Source: Symsagittifera roscoffensis (Eukaryota > Xenacoelomorpha > Acoela > Convolutidae). From it: a stretch of DNA of 64,000 bases. The stretch is taken from NCBI RefSeq assembly GCF_963678635.1, contig NC_087062.1:56929970-56993969 (forward strand). The letters are read 5' to 3'. Below, in pieces: positions 55,701 through 64,000 of this stretch (positions within the stretch are counted from its first letter, which is position 1; every line of letters begins with the position of its first letter). A program made the translations under genes and the position numbers. The notes below the pieces were generated by a model that did no database searches, had not been told where the DNA came from, and worked only from the letters and a program-made list of their open reading frames with translations.

Positions 55701-55937
55701 ATTGCGAGGTTAGGTACAGTAAGGAAAACGGAGTCTAAATCATCGATCAAAATGGTCAGAAAGGCAAGAATCGAGAAGAAAAAGCTGAAAAGAAAGCAAA
55801 TAAGGAAAGGAAAAAACGAGTTCACAAGCGATGAGCTAGAAGAGATCAGGCGAGACAGTTCCTTGTTGAAGAAATCAAAGAAGAAACAATTAGGGGACGA
55901 AGAGTTGCTTGAAAGGCTCCAATGTGACATCGTTTGA
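40762..55937 (+). CDS. DDX55: DDX55/Spb4-like ATP-dependent DEAD-box RNA helicase
   Basis: Exons by GT-AG and phase: 40762-40887, 54137-54365, 54463-55237 and 55343-55937. They sum to 1725 bases (574 aa), close to the roughly 600 aa of animal DDX55. Motifs: Q motif GFQEPMAVQKATIP (24-37), Walker A AVTGSGKT (to 55), PTRDLA, STPGRF, LDEADRLLDMGF (DEAD 162-165), LFSATQT (SAT about 193), LSRGIDIENIDWVLQYDPP, and HRCGRTAR (353-360). Then come the C-terminal SFVSYVQAYKKHE-type extension and a lysine-rich tail. The family works in the nucleolus in assembly of the large ribosomal subunit. I chose the ATG at 40762 because MGRGDW aligns with the short N-terminus of the family. Exon 2 uses GTGAGC at 54366; the GTAAGT at 54385 would break the phase. 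Intron 1 is 13.2 kb and full of transposons. Confidence 0.9.
40888..42390. other. Intron 1, first part, nothing recognised
   Basis: AT-rich intronic DNA without a supported gene. A GGTCAGAACATTCTGTGCTACTTG phrase at about 41838 recurs at 42240, hinting at a diverged local duplication. Confidence 0.5.
42395..42590 (+). repeat. SINE-like repeat, copy 1
   Basis: Contains GGGGTACGAGTCCCGGTCCG (an RNA polymerase III B-box-like GGTACGAGTCC), then TTGTTGTTTCGTTTCAAT, CTAACTTGCAATGCTGCGC and GCGATGAGACTAAAAATT. The same order recurs at 43862, 44192 and 53725. Confidence 0.6.
43110..43195 (+). repeat. tRNA-derived SINE head
   Basis: GGTCTGGTGGTAACGCATAC resembles a tRNA A-box region, and GGGTTTGAATCTGACCTGG resembles a B box with T-arm. 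A poly-T run follows. A diverged copy is at 44595. It is not a functional tRNA because no acceptor stem closes. Confidence 0.5.
43862..44045 (+). repeat. SINE-like repeat, copy 2
   Basis: GGGGGTACGAGTCCCGGTCTG, followed by the same body as the copy at 42395, down to GCGATGAAAGTAAAAATT. Confidence 0.6.
44192..44365 (+). repeat. SINE-like repeat, copy 3
   Basis: GCGGTACGAGTCGCGGTCTG then the same body, ending GCGATGAGAGTAAAAATT. It follows copy 2 within about 150 bp. Confidence 0.6.
44595..44672 (+). repeat. tRNA-derived SINE head, second copy
   Basis: GCACTTAGCCTGGTGGTAAC and CTTTCGAATTTGACCACGAC mirror the block at 43110-43195. Both are preceded by matching GTGTCTCTTG or CTACAGC contexts. 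Confidence 0.45.
44991..45327 (+). repeat. 5' terminal repeat of the BEL/Pao element
   Basis: Shares AACGTAAATAAGAGTGAAAA, GCCTAACGTATATGACA-like, CGGTCGACCGGGTTCGG and the end TCGATAAAATGCCGAA with 52163-52554. The central part differs because one arm of the MITE present in the 3' copy is missing here. Confidence 0.65.
46325..46600 (+). repeat. Direct repeat of about 170-bp period
   Basis: TTTTTCAGCCTCAGGTTTTT followed by CGTGCGTGCTGTTGGAAATC at about 46340 recurs at about 46520 with modest changes. Function unknown. Confidence 0.55.
46610..47163 (+). pseudogene. Broken ORF of an unknown repeat-associated protein
   Basis: An 85-codon frame with LGASSLHHALRIL and RTDLVIWHDVIFNSI is followed, after frame breaks, by KYKELHPPPRLELETLLLL and ending KTCKKRKR. 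The parts read like one protein but I do not recognise the family. It lies between the 5' terminal repeat and the Gag remnant of the BEL/Pao element and may be a separate insertion. Confidence 0.35.
47600..49466 (+). pseudogene. BEL/Pao Gag remnant
   Basis: Scattered frames with stops. The clearest is 49170-49460 with LVPELKLSQFDSNALNCREW, TDDEKLTYLKTPVTGKAKAA and ATLQRKFGQPH, the core of BEL/Pao Gag: a region that chooses a target (LPKL.LP.F.G....W) then the LKS..G.A link. Upstream are helical charged pieces (48150-48350) and a Gln/Asn/Pro-rich stretch (48529-49124). Confidence 0.65.
48455..48527 (+). repeat. Short tandem repeat in the Gag remnant
   Basis: Three to four imperfect copies of GCATCTAGTGATCCTGGAG. 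Probably slippage after the gene decayed. Confidence 0.7.
49804..50349 (+). pseudogene. BEL/Pao zinc knuckle and protease-like remnant
   Basis: KLCFTCLNGNHGFRNCTKAKTC carries C-x2-C-x4-H-x4-C, a Gag-type zinc knuckle, followed by a second Cys pair and HVLLHG. TLVLSDGASTHSWVS stands where the aspartic protease active site (D-S/T-G) should be; here it reads SDGAS, so the site is altered. The next segment (about 50560-50690, VLPIGWVISGP-like) is in another frame. Confidence 0.65.
50880..52140 (+). pseudogene. BEL/Pao integrase remnant
   Basis: Pieces in several frames: LELRRLLKSTENHCVTCRKR (zinc-binding end, about 51150), RFSSTGVDCFGPYYV (first catalytic Asp, about 51290), HLEVVPSLDTSS (51390), ERFIARCGTP (51440), PSAPHHGSSLERLVRSVKR (catalytic Glu region, about 51605), and the typical C-terminal YYPLARI, EDGC, LTRPSYELAPVL (52015-52130). 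It ends exactly where the 3' terminal repeat begins. Confidence 0.75.
52163..52554 (+). repeat. 3' terminal repeat of the BEL/Pao element
   Basis: Homologous to 44991-45327 and begins right after the integrase C-terminus. It contains the MITE at 52313-52530. Confidence 0.65.
52313..52530. mobile_element. 218-bp MITE with long terminal inverted repeats
   Basis: TAACAATTTATAACTACAAT at the left pairs with ATTGTTTTTGTTA and its neighbours at the right. The arms extend about 54 bp (through GGTATTTGCC and GGCAAATACC) with few mismatches. A second small palindrome (AGACTTAATCAAGTCT) lies inside. Only the right end has a counterpart in the 5' terminal repeat, near 45240-45299. Confidence 0.75.
52730..53600 (+). 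repeat. Cluster of tRNA-derived SINE fragments
   Basis: GCTTGAGACGGCAAAG (52752), GCTTGAGACAACAAAGCCCG (52906) and GCTTGAGATTGCAAAG (53442) each lead into B-box-like GGTTCGAATCC or TTCAATTCC. At 53521, GGAGGTGACAGATGCGCCTG with GGGTTCGAATCTGACAGGAC is the best-kept A-box/B-box pair. A diverged copy of this order is at 43665-43790. Confidence 0.55.
53725..53890 (+). repeat. SINE-like repeat, copy 4
   Basis: GGGGTACGAGTCCTGGCCTG followed by the same body as the copies at 42395, 43862 and 44192, ending GCGATGAGAGTAAAAATT. It lies 250 bp before exon 2. Confidence 0.6.
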
Positions 55938-55969
55938 ATTTTAGCTTCAATTTAATTTCATCCAGGAGA

Positions 55970-55975
55970 AATAAA
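55970..55975 (+). terminator. Polyadenylation signal of the DDX55-like gene
   Basis: AATAAA 33 bases after the stop codon, the first in the 3' flank. A second, in GAAATAAAAT near 56169, is possible. Confidence 0.5.
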
Positions 55976-56768
55976 CGTACTCAGCTCAGTTGTTTTCATA
56001 GTCATCGCAATGAATAGCAAGATGCATTTAAAGTAGCAATAGATTTATTGAACTTGGGATAGCGAAGGCTAAAAACTTAAACATATATACGGAACTGGGT
56101 TTCAACAAATGAAATAGTTATCTTGAATAGTCTTTGATATTTTTTAACATGAGACAATTCGAGACCTGAAATAAAATTACTGTAGCAGTTCGTCAATTCT
56201 TTTTTTTTGGTAGAAGAAAGCTAAACAAGAAGAGCAATAATAACGGCCAAAGATGTTCGAAGTATCAAAAACTAAAACACCAAAGGTGGGTACGTGCACT
56301 TCACGGAGTTTCCAGATCAATTCCATTCAATTCAAGGCCATCTGACATTCTTGGGTGAAAAATTTCGTCGTGCATTAGTCAGTATTTCCGATTAGATTTT
56401 TTTGTAGGCAAACAGTTGCAAAGTAGCTACTAGCATGCTTTGACCCATTTTTCTCTAATTGCGCTGGCTTTATGAAAAAATTTGTCAGCCATAAAATATA
56501 GATTTAACGTAACGCATTTAATGTTCAGAAAAGTTCAATTGTTTTTATCTGTTGCATTGAGGTGTTGAGACTTCCACAATTTCTTTTTGGCTTAGTTTTG
56601 CTGCTTTATCAATTTAGCTGCTTTACTATACTCTTAGCTGCTTCAACAGTTTGCTTAAAAATCTGCTTGCAGGAATCGCTAGCAGATCTTTATCTGCCAT
56701 ATCAATTTTTCGACACAAAGGCTATAAGTGACGGAGTTTCTGTCAATTGTTGGCTCACTAAGATCTCA
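55976..56768. other. Intergenic, no gene seen
   Basis: AT-rich. A 115-codon plus-strand frame from 56562 runs into the hairpin below and is Leu/Phe-rich without any domain, so I do not accept it as a gene. Confidence 0.5.
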
Positions 56769-56914
56769 TTGAACTTCATTACACAAGCAGAGAGCAGTGT
56801 AATACTAGAAAGCAGCTTTTTTCGGACCAAATGGCAAATTTTATTTGCTATGTTGGTCCGAAAAAAGCTGCTTCATAGTATTACACTGCTCTCTGCATGT
56901 GTAATGTAGTTCAA
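56769..56914. repeat. Long near-perfect hairpin (62-bp arms)
   Basis: 56769-56830 and 56853-56914 are inverted copies with four mismatches in 62. The 22-base centre itself contains GGCAAAT...ATTTGCT, so almost the whole block can fold as one stem with a tiny loop. Weaker pairing (AAGATCT with AGATATCTT) extends outward. It could be a foldback MITE or the template of a hairpin RNA. Confidence 0.9.
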
Positions 56915-58889
56915 AGATATCTTGATTTACTTCCAAGAGACAGTGGTGCTGATTCTAGGACGTGAGACTCCTAGTCTACAAGTTGGAGATGCACATCAAG
57001 AAAATTGAAATAGTTCGTTCTATTTTTTTTTATTTGGTGGCACTTTTACTGCATAGCAAAATTAATAGTTGAATTATTTTGTTCGAATAAATAGCGCTCT
57101 GCAAGTATTGTCTCTAAGTTTCAGCCTAAAATTGTTTGCTTACCCTTGCCTGAGTTTTTACCGAGCGGATTCTGGTTAGATAAAAATTTATGATTGAAAG
57201 GTTGTTTTTCCAACGATCATCAAATAAAGAGGTTTGCTATATGCGAGTTTTTTTTGCTTTTTGTGTTATCATATAGTAATGTTTGAGTATGGTAGACAGA
57301 TCACAAATGATGCATCATGAAATTTTATTTTTCCTAGTTTCTTTACGTTGCGTTGTTCTCTCGTTTTCTCTGTAATATATTTGATGAATTTTTGGTGACT
57401 ATTTCAATATTGCGATGCTTCAAGATTTTTATTTAGAGTCGATGAATGTAGTTCGGACTCTCATATAGGTCATGATGATTTTGGTTATTTTTTTTCAGAA
57501 TAAGTCTTAAATGTTGTTAGGCTCAAATTTGGTTTTTCGCGGTTTGAATTTGAGTTTTTTTAGCGCTTTTTTAATTCAGTTAATTTCATTTGATATAAGG
57601 AAGACAAACTCGACTATCGAACAGCGAAAGTGTAAAGGTCTCGAAAAACGTGATCAACATCTAAATTCGAAAATAAAATTTAATAATCAGATTTCTCAGC
57701 CAAAGAGAAAATTTACCTATTGATCCAGTTTTCTCAAATTGGGTTAATTGCATCAAAACAGTGTCAATCTTGCCAGAAATGCAACGAGTGTTTAAGCCAT
57801 CTATTTTTCCTTCAAAATTGAAAGTTGAGAGGTTTGAAAAACGTTGAGAGTTGTTTTTTTTTTGTCTGGCCATTAGCCATTATTGTTTTTTTTTCTTTGA
57901 AATTTAAATTTAACTGTAATTTTTTTTTTAATTCTTGAATCACACGTGTTTCGAAGCTCAGATTCCCTTGTTTAAAAATTTTTTCTTTGTTTCGATTTTC
58001 CGTGAATAAATTATTGTAGTCGGAACATTCCAAGTAACTGTTATTTTTGATTTATTTAAAAGCTCCATTTTCAAATTCATTACACTGGAGGATTTTCAAC
58101 TTACCTAACAAATACCAGTGATTCTGTTCCAAGTTTTTAAATTTTACTAAAAGACATACTTTCTCGAAAATGAGGAAAAAATTTTCAAGTATTTTTCTTT
58201 GTAGCTCAAGCTGCGAATAAACAGTTTTCAATATGACAATTAAAGTTTCTACCTGGCCCGTATATACTATGATCAGAGAACAAAATAAAACTTTTCATAA
58301 CTTTTTTAAAAAGTTTTCTTCGCGCAACGATTTTTAATGCTCAAACTCTCAATAGATTTGTGACTGAACATATATTATTGATAAGGTGCCTAGGCGCAAT
58401 ATAATGCCCAATAACTCTTATTTATTGAATGTAATGAAGTTTTTCAGAAGACTTAAGAAATCTAGACCCAAATGCTATCGGTCTCTTCCCCGCACCAATG
58501 TTTTCTGTTCAAGGGCGGTTCCTTATCCAGGTCATGCTGTATATAACTTTTTATCTTAGTTTGCAGGTTTAACTCACAATAAGGTTTTTCTGTAATCTGC
58601 GCTATGCTATTTTTTTTTTGGCATCTTAAAACGCTTTTTTCTGTCCAAACGAAGTTTTCGTTGCCTTAAATAATCAATGTACCTTAAAGGTACCTGTCGA
58701 AACCCGGTACCAGTTTTGGAATCTGCAGTACCATTACAAGATATGATTTCAATTGTTTTTTTTTTCGTTTTGTTGCACAGATTTTTCAAAAAGAACTAAT
58801 TTTTTATTTTAATTGGAGAAAACGTCAAACCGTGGAATTTTCGTCAGATTCCTTTAAAACAAAACATCATAAAATATATGGTACATCAA
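56915..58889. other. Intergenic, no gene seen
   Basis: AT-rich with poly-T runs. No frame with protein-like composition. A short inverted repeat around GGTACCTGTCGAAACCCGGTACC is at about 58689-58711. Confidence 0.5.
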
Positions 58890-59263
58890 CAGGGGCGGAT
58901 CTAGGATTTTCTCGAGGGGGGGAGGCGCGGCGGATTTTCAAAAGATTTTCGAAAATTTTGACGACTTTTTTTAGGTCGACCAAATTATTTTTCCGAGCTC
59001 TCCTGAAGCACTAAAAAGAAGCTGTTTTGGCCAAATTTTCTGCGCCACTGGCAAATTTTTGAAAAAAAAAACAGGTCAAAAAAGTAAATCGCTTTTTTTT
59101 CCTTGCGCTCCCCCTCAAAGTTAGTATATATTGGCGCCGATGGATTTCTTAAAAAGTACCAAAGGAGGGACGCTTTGGGTCGGCAGGGGGTCGAATCCCT
59201 AAGGGGGGTGCATCGGGAAACCATCGAGTTTCTGACTCCCCCCCCCCCTTAAATCCGCCCCTG
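58890..59263. mobile_element. 374-bp MITE with CAGGGGCGGAT termini
   Basis: The left end CAGGGGCGGATCTAGGATTT and the right end AAATCCGCCCCTG are inverted repeats. G-rich and C-rich runs lie just inside. It is non-coding. Ends of this type are common in hAT-like non-autonomous elements, but I could not see a clear 8-bp target duplication. Confidence 0.75.
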
Positions 59264-59681
59264 ATCCTAAAATATGTACACTTTTCCGACTTACGTTGGC
59301 TATGCTAACTGAGCATCAAAAGCTCAGTATGGAAACATCGAACTTTTTATACGCCGAGAAAATCATTGAAAATGAATTTCAGAAACCATCGAATCTTTGC
59401 TTAGCTTTTACCCAAGTTTATATGTAAGTGAGTTTCTGACTCAACAATCGTCGACGCGGGAGACGAAAATAGAATTAAAGATTGGACTTAATAAATTTGT
59501 TTTTTCAGTTGTTTTTCAAAAAAGTAATAGCTGATTTTTTTCAGGTTCAAGCTATGATAACAAATAGAAAGGTGTCCGCTGTTTTGAGTTGAACAACGCA
59601 AAAATCTAATTCCGAATTTTTTGCAATGTCCTAGAAAAATGCTTGGACGGCATTTTCGACATAAGTTGGTGTAGTAGCATC
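59264..59681 (+). promoter_or_regulatory. 5' flank or untranslated region of the PHD/SPOC gene
   Basis: No ORF. TTTTTTTCAG at about 59547-59556 is a good splice-acceptor-like tract, so the start codon may lie in a second exon whose upstream partner is not resolvable. Confidence 0.35.
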
Positions 59682-62600
59682 ATGCCTGTAGATGACAGTG
59701 AAACACAACCGAAAACTGAACTGGAAGTGGAGTCCTCGACTGGAAGTCAAAATAAATCCGACATGTCAATCAACTTCACCGATCCCTCTGACGAAGAACC
59801 TGAAGATGAAGAAGACGTGTACGAAATACTAGACGGAGTTGAGAACATTCTAGATAAGTCCGATGACGTCGCGCAGAATGATCGCTCCCAGAAGTCGTCA
59901 CAGGAGAAGGCCTGGGAGCAATTTGGATTGTTTTTCTTGGATAAGAAAGACAGAAATAGTCAGTCCAGAAGTCGTCCAGGTAGTCCAGAAACAAATGATA
60001 TTCCGTCGTCAGAGTCTATCTATGAATCCAAGAGAGAAGGGGAAATTAAAAATTTGATCTCGACTGGAGTTTCCGGAGCAGAAAAGGTTGAAGTGGGTTC
60101 CAAAGCCGGAGATATAGATAAAAGTTTCGAAACTACATTGACCGGTGAAGATCATCAGTATGATGACGAGTCGATTGAGAGCAAAACCAGCGAAAAGTTA
60201 GAACTTAATTTATTGAGGAGCAGCAGCACATCTTCTAGTAAGCCTATGGCGAGAAGAACAGGAACGTTTAAGCCCTCACCGGAAAGATTGATGCAACTGA
60301 GGCGCGAGTTAGGAGCTGATATGATTAGTTCGAACCCTCTGGCCGAAAAGTTACCGCCTATTAAGATAACTTTGAAGCTGCAGAATGAGAACCACAAATT
60401 AGAAAACGATGGGACACAAAATACCAATATAGAAAAAGGTGCAGTAAGTTGCTGCAAGCAGAAGAAAAAGAAAGACTCCAAGCTCAAATGTGAAAAGTGT
60501 GAAAAACTCATGCATGCAAGTTGTCAGAATTTAACCAAATCCCAAGTTTCGGACATTCTTGAAAAGAAGAGGACGTTTACGTGCACGGATTGCTTGCTAG
60601 ATTCAGTTGTGTGTTCACGCAACAGAAGTCCAGACCAGTCATATTTCGCTCCTCATGGTGCTAGCTGGAGAAACTCTGAGGAATCGGGATTGAAGAATTC
60701 AACACTGGTATCAGAAACTGGGTTCGTTGGTTGTCAGTTGGAAGTTCAAAGAGTAGAATTGGAATCAGAACGCCGTCTGCGGCGACAGTGCGAGGATCAA
60801 GAGAAACGATATGAAGAGATTCGTAAAAGGAGTACACTATTCAGAAAACCGAACGGATATTTTTGGCTAAGTGAGGTACGTCCGTCAAGTCCTACTCGAA
60901 CTGCGGAAGCGTCCAACACTGACGCGGAGATGAGCTGTGAAGACGTGATTGGAAGCCAGTCTCAGAATGAAGACGAAGGTATTACTTCTTATGGAAGGCA
61001 AGAAAACGGAGAGTTAGCGGAGAATCGTGAATGGATTGCACCGAAAAAGAAGTTGCAAACAGCGAGAAGACGTAAAATAAAGAAGCCAAAACAAGAGGAA
61101 GCTTTCCAATCTTTTAATAAAGATGTCGATCAGAGCATAGGCGATCAAATGCCAGAATGTAGTTCCGACGAGAAGTTGAAGTCAAGTGAAAGTCAGATAG
61201 TGGAAAAGACAACTGAATTGGAAGAACACAAAACTGTACCTCGCGCGAAGACTAAATCGGAGAGCCATTCTTACAAGTCTGAAGATGACGTTCCATCCTC
61301 AGCGGATGAAACCAAACTTAGTTCAGAGATGGATGCCGATGTTAGGCCGAAAAAGGCGAAAAACAGCTCAATAGTGGCATCAATGACAGGAATAGTTCCA
61401 AGCACCAAGTCCAATCGGAAACGAACGACCTCATCGTCGCTAAACGTTGCGACTCAACGATCGGGAACCCCGAAAGTTGAAGCCAACCTACCTCTGAAGG
61501 AACCGACGGAAGAATATAGGCGAAGAGCTTTTTTCAAGATATCGAACAAGGTCAATGCCGCAAATGTAGTTAGTGAAATAAAAGATGAAGGACAGCTGAA
61601 AAATTTCATCTTGAAAGTCGAACGTGAGATCTTCAGGTTTTCGTTAAGAAGTGGGCATGGTGACAACAGAGCTCTAACTGATCGGTACGAATCGAAGTTA
61701 CTTGAGGTCTGCAACAAACTAAGCGACTTTGAAATTGCCAAAAACTCCTACAAAGGAAAAATAAAAATAGTGAACTTGGTTAAAAAACCAGTACATGATC
61801 TAGTGGAAAATAAAAAGACGCCGAAGTTGTCAAAAGAATCAACACTAAATCATGGCAACCTATTCGACTCCTTCAGTGATCAAAAAATTTCGAAAATCTT
61901 GAAGAAAGAAAAGGAGCCGAATGAGAAAGACTATCCCCAAACAGTGAAACTGGAGGCGTCTCAGAGTTTATTAACAGCGTCTTCAGGATGCCAAATCGAA
62001 GATTCCAAAATTGCCTGGAAAGGGAAGTTGGTTCATGATCAAACGATTGTCGATGTAGTTGCCTTTCGAGTAAATGAAAGTCACGGTGAAGCCATTGACT
62101 TACCCGAGCAAATTAAATTGGCGAAACTGCTTCCGATGAGTGAATTTTGGCGTTTGATTGAATCACTGTCCAGAAATGCGCTGCTCAACAACCAGCTAAC
62201 TGTTTTTCAAATGAAATCGACGAGAAATATTATCGAGTACACTCTGTTCTGTCAGAAGCTAGAGAGCCTACAACTTCATGGCTCAGCGAGAAGTGTCAGT
62301 GGTAAAAGCACAGTTTACATTGCGCCAATAACGAAACATGATACAAAGAAACCCTTGATCAATGGGTTCTCAATTGACGTTTCGGTGCCCAAATCAGAAA
62401 TTGCTCTTTTCTGTTTCGTGGTTTTGAATAGCGCTATGAAGACTATCAAACAAGAACCTATTGAAACGAAGATAGATGTTCCGTTTTTGGCTGGATCTCT
62501 CGAAACGGACTTGGTGCTAGATGCAATCGCTTCTGATATCGACAAGAAAAAGATGGAAACGTTCGAGCGTCTTAAGTATCCAGATATCAACGGACCTCCT

Positions 62601-64000
62601 CCCCCTCTGCTTGCGGTAAGAAGCGAGCCGGGCCCAAGTTACAAACCCAGACTGTCCAATACATCTGAGCCAGATTTCAATTTTGAAGGTTTCCCAGAGC
62701 TACCAGAAGACGATGGAAATGATTTCCCATCAGATGTCGTTTTTGAACCGCCGGTTAGTTTGACGCCAGACCACGAAGGTGACATGGGAAGCACCTTTGA
62801 CGAATTTGAAGTTGATTCGATTGTTGATGAGGAAAGTCCTGAGGATCACAGGATTTTGCCATATTTCAGTCCGGTTGGAGAGGGTCCAAAATCTTGCGAC
62901 CAGCTCATGCCTCTCAGTTCTTCTATTGCTTCTGTTTCACCTAAAACTGAGCCTGAAGACGGACACAAGATAGAAAGTATAGTGCCATCGTTGAAAGCAG
63001 AAGCGACAGTGGCATCATTAAAAACAGAAACGAAACCCGAGATTCCTGACTTCGCGCTATTTCCTCAAGAGATTCCTGTGGATTTGGCACCTGATGGTAT
63101 AGTTCCAATGGATCCTAGAAACGCTGGAAGACTTTATGTCAACGGCATGTCAGAAGTGGAATTGCTTCTTACGGGCTTCAAAAGGGACAATTTTGTAACG
63201 TCAAAGCACGCTAAGTTCAAACTTGAACCAGACGAACCCTTAGATAGTAAGGAGACAGTTTTAAGAGATTTTGGTAGTGTACCAGTGAAAATTGATCAGC
63301 AATCAGAAAAACATGAGATAGAAAATTGCAGAAGTTATGAGCCATCTAACCACAAAGTTCCTAATGAAATTTCGAAAAATCTTTGTTTGAATTTGGAGCA
63401 AGGAAGTCAACGCCTTTCATCAGACATTTCTAAGCGAATTAGCCCAGCGGATGAATGGGATAATCAAGTTCCTATAAATTGTCCTACTCAAGAAATTCAA
63501 ATTGATTACAAAATAAAACCGCCGGGTTTTGATTCACAAGCATATGAAGAACATGACGGTCAGCGTTCGATGAATTACCAACCAGAATATGGAGATAGAA
63601 GCACTTACGAATATGAAAGAGCTAATGCAGGTCAACACAGACTAAGTGGACCTGAAATGTATCCTAGATTTCCAGCTGGACCTAGGGGTATGCCACTACG
63701 CAGCATGCTAGTTCCCCTCAAAAGAGACGAAATCAGACCGATTAGACCTCTCATTCCTCATCTCATGGCGCAGCGCCATCACTCCCCCCAAACAATGTGC
63801 AATCAGATGGGCTTCACTCCCAGACCACCTCATTTCTTACCTGGCTTCCCCCATCGAGTGGGAGTTCGTGTGTACAGGAAGAAGATAATTTCACCACCAA
63901 GCGCACCTCAACAGTTTCCGCGCCCAGCTAGACCCAGAATGTTTAACACCAGACTTAGAGCTCAGAGTTCATGCCCTACTTTTCATCCCGAGAGTAACGA
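59682..64000 (+). CDS. DIDO1/PHF3-like PHD, TFIIS-M and SPOC protein (partial)
   Basis: Open from ATG 59682 to the window end without a stop (1439 codons), apparently one exon. An acidic N-terminus is followed by a PHD-like finger (about residues 256-308): CEKCEKLMHASC and CTDC are normal, but the first pair is CC rather than C-x2-C. About 605-700 is a TFIIS central-domain-like region (TEEYRRRAFFKISNKVNAAN, NRALTDRYESKL). About 775-925 is a SPOC-like domain (IAWKGKLVHDQTIVDVVAFR, LPEQIKLAKLLPMSEFW, IALFCFVVLN). The rest is disordered, with Pro/Arg-rich sequence from about 1320. This domain order is that of DIDO1, PHF3 and SPOCD1, nuclear proteins that bind elongating RNA polymerase II. Which member is ancestral here is unclear. 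The 3' end is outside the window. Confidence 0.75.
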   Translation, partial: MPVDDSETQPKTELEVESSTGSQNKSDMSINFTDPSDEEPEDEEDVYEILDGVENILDKSDDVAQNDRSQKSSQEKAWEQFGLFFLDKKDRNSQSRSRPGSPETNDIPSSESIYESKREGEIKNLISTGVSGAEKVEVGSKAGDIDKSFETTLTGEDHQYDDESIESKTSEKLELNLLRSSSTSSSKPMARRTGTFKPSPERLMQLRRELGADMISSNPLAEKLPPIKITLKLQNENHKLENDGTQNTNIEKGAVSCCKQKKKKDSKLKCEKCEKLMHASCQNLTKSQVSDILEKKRTFTCTDCLLDSVVCSRNRSPDQSYFAPHGASWRNSEESGLKNSTLVSETGFVGCQLEVQRVELESERRLRRQCEDQEKRYEEIRKRSTLFRKPNGYFWLSEVRPSSPTRTAEASNTDAEMSCEDVIGSQSQNEDEGITSYGRQENGELAENREWIAPKKKLQTARRRKIKKPKQEEAFQSFNKDVDQSIGDQMPECSSDEKLKSSESQIVEKTTELEEHKTVPRAKTKSESHSYKSEDDVPSSADETKLSSEMDADVRPKKAKNSSIVASMTGIVPSTKSNRKRTTSSSLNVATQRSGTPKVEANLPLKEPTEEYRRRAFFKISNKVNAANVVSEIKDEGQLKNFILKVEREIFRFSLRSGHGDNRALTDRYESKLLEVCNKLSDFEIAKNSYKGKIKIVNLVKKPVHDLVENKKTPKLSKESTLNHGNLFDSFSDQKISKILKKEKEPNEKDYPQTVKLEASQSLLTASSGCQIEDSKIAWKGKLVHDQTIVDVVAFRVNESHGEAIDLPEQIKLAKLLPMSEFWRLIESLSRNALLNNQLTVFQMKSTRNIIEYTLFCQKLESLQLHGSARSVSGKSTVYIAPITKHDTKKPLINGFSIDVSVPKSEIALFCFVVLNSAMKTIKQEPIETKIDVPFLAGSLETDLVLDAIASDIDKKKMETFERLKYPDINGPPPPLLAVRSEPGPSYKPRLSNTSEPDFNFEGFPELPEDDGNDFPSDVVFEPPVSLTPDHEGDMGSTFDEFEVDSIVDEESPEDHRILPYFSPVGEGPKSCDQLMPLSSSIASVSPKTEPEDGHKIESIVPSLKAEATVASLKTETKPEIPDFALFPQEIPVDLAPDGIVPMDPRNAGRLYVNGMSEVELLLTGFKRDNFVTSKHAKFKLEPDEPLDSKETVLRDFGSVPVKIDQQSEKHEIENCRSYEPSNHKVPNEISKNLCLNLEQGSQRLSSDISKRISPADEWDNQVPINCPTQEIQIDYKIKPPGFDSQAYEEHDGQRSMNYQPEYGDRSTYEYERANAGQHRLSGPEMYPRFPAGPRGMPLRSMLVPLKRDEIRPIRPLIPHLMAQRHHSPQTMCNQMGFTPRPPHFLPGFPHRVGVRVYRKKIISPPSAPQQFPRPARPRMFNTRLRAQSSCPTFHPESN

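Noticed and set aside
56562..56909. 115-codon plus-strand ORF overlapping the hairpin
   Set aside because: Half of it is the palindrome itself and the rest is low-complexity Leu/Phe. Not supported as a gene.
1..64000. CRISPR arrays, rRNA genes, bacterial-type operons
   Set aside because: None seen. The tandem repeats present are microsatellites, LTRs and duplicated units.

Overview
The window looks like a piece of an AT-rich animal nuclear genome. It has spliced protein genes with GT-AG introns, a DEAD-box helicase and a PHD/SPOC regulator of animal type, and many retroelements of kinds common in invertebrates (Ty3-like, BEL/Pao, CR1-like with an esterase ORF, tRNA-derived SINEs, TIR MITEs). 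I cannot name the species. Two host genes are visible. One is a DDX55/Spb4-type ATP-dependent RNA helicase (40762-55937, plus strand, four coding exons, first intron 13.2 kb). The other is the start of a long DIDO1/PHF3-like PHD, TFIIS-M and SPOC protein (59682 to the window end, plus strand).

Layout. 1-6.0 kb: remnants of LTR elements in both orientations, including an inverted pair and a solo LTR (3866-4603). 6.3-7.8 kb: broken reverse transcriptase on the minus strand. 7.45-12.04 kb: a 2.3-kb tandem duplication. 10.34-40.52 kb: a larger tandem segmental duplication. Its first copy is split by a 14.1-kb LTR element (13456-27580) and its second copy by a CR1-like LINE (about 30301-34932). 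Each copy preserves the empty site of the other insertion. 40.76-55.94 kb: DDX55-like gene, whose intron 1 carries a decayed BEL/Pao element, SINEs and a MITE. 56-59.6 kb: intergenic DNA with a near-perfect 62-bp-arm hairpin and a MITE. 59.68-64 kb: DIDO/PHF3-like gene.

The most unusual object is the 14.1-kb element. Its 884/883-bp LTRs are nearly identical, and its interior is visibly more GC-rich than the flanks. It encodes a Ty3-type integrase with intact HHCC and D,D35E residues, but I find no reverse transcriptase. Downstream lie a split macrodomain-like ORF, a coiled-coil ORF, a complete SGNH/GDSL hydrolase, and a 1403-codon ORF of unknown function whose stop codon is supplied by the 3' LTR. 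Three successive ORF junctions step the frame by -1 at the same CGTG(A/G)T sequence. A short divergent gene pair on the opposite strand sits beside the integrase.

The CR1-like LINE is also notable. It has four ORF segments (esterase, PHD protein, endonuclease, RT), and ORF1 is separated from ORF2 only by an in-frame UGA in the UGA-CUAG context known for stop-codon readthrough. All reading was done by eye. Family assignments rest on motifs, not on searches.
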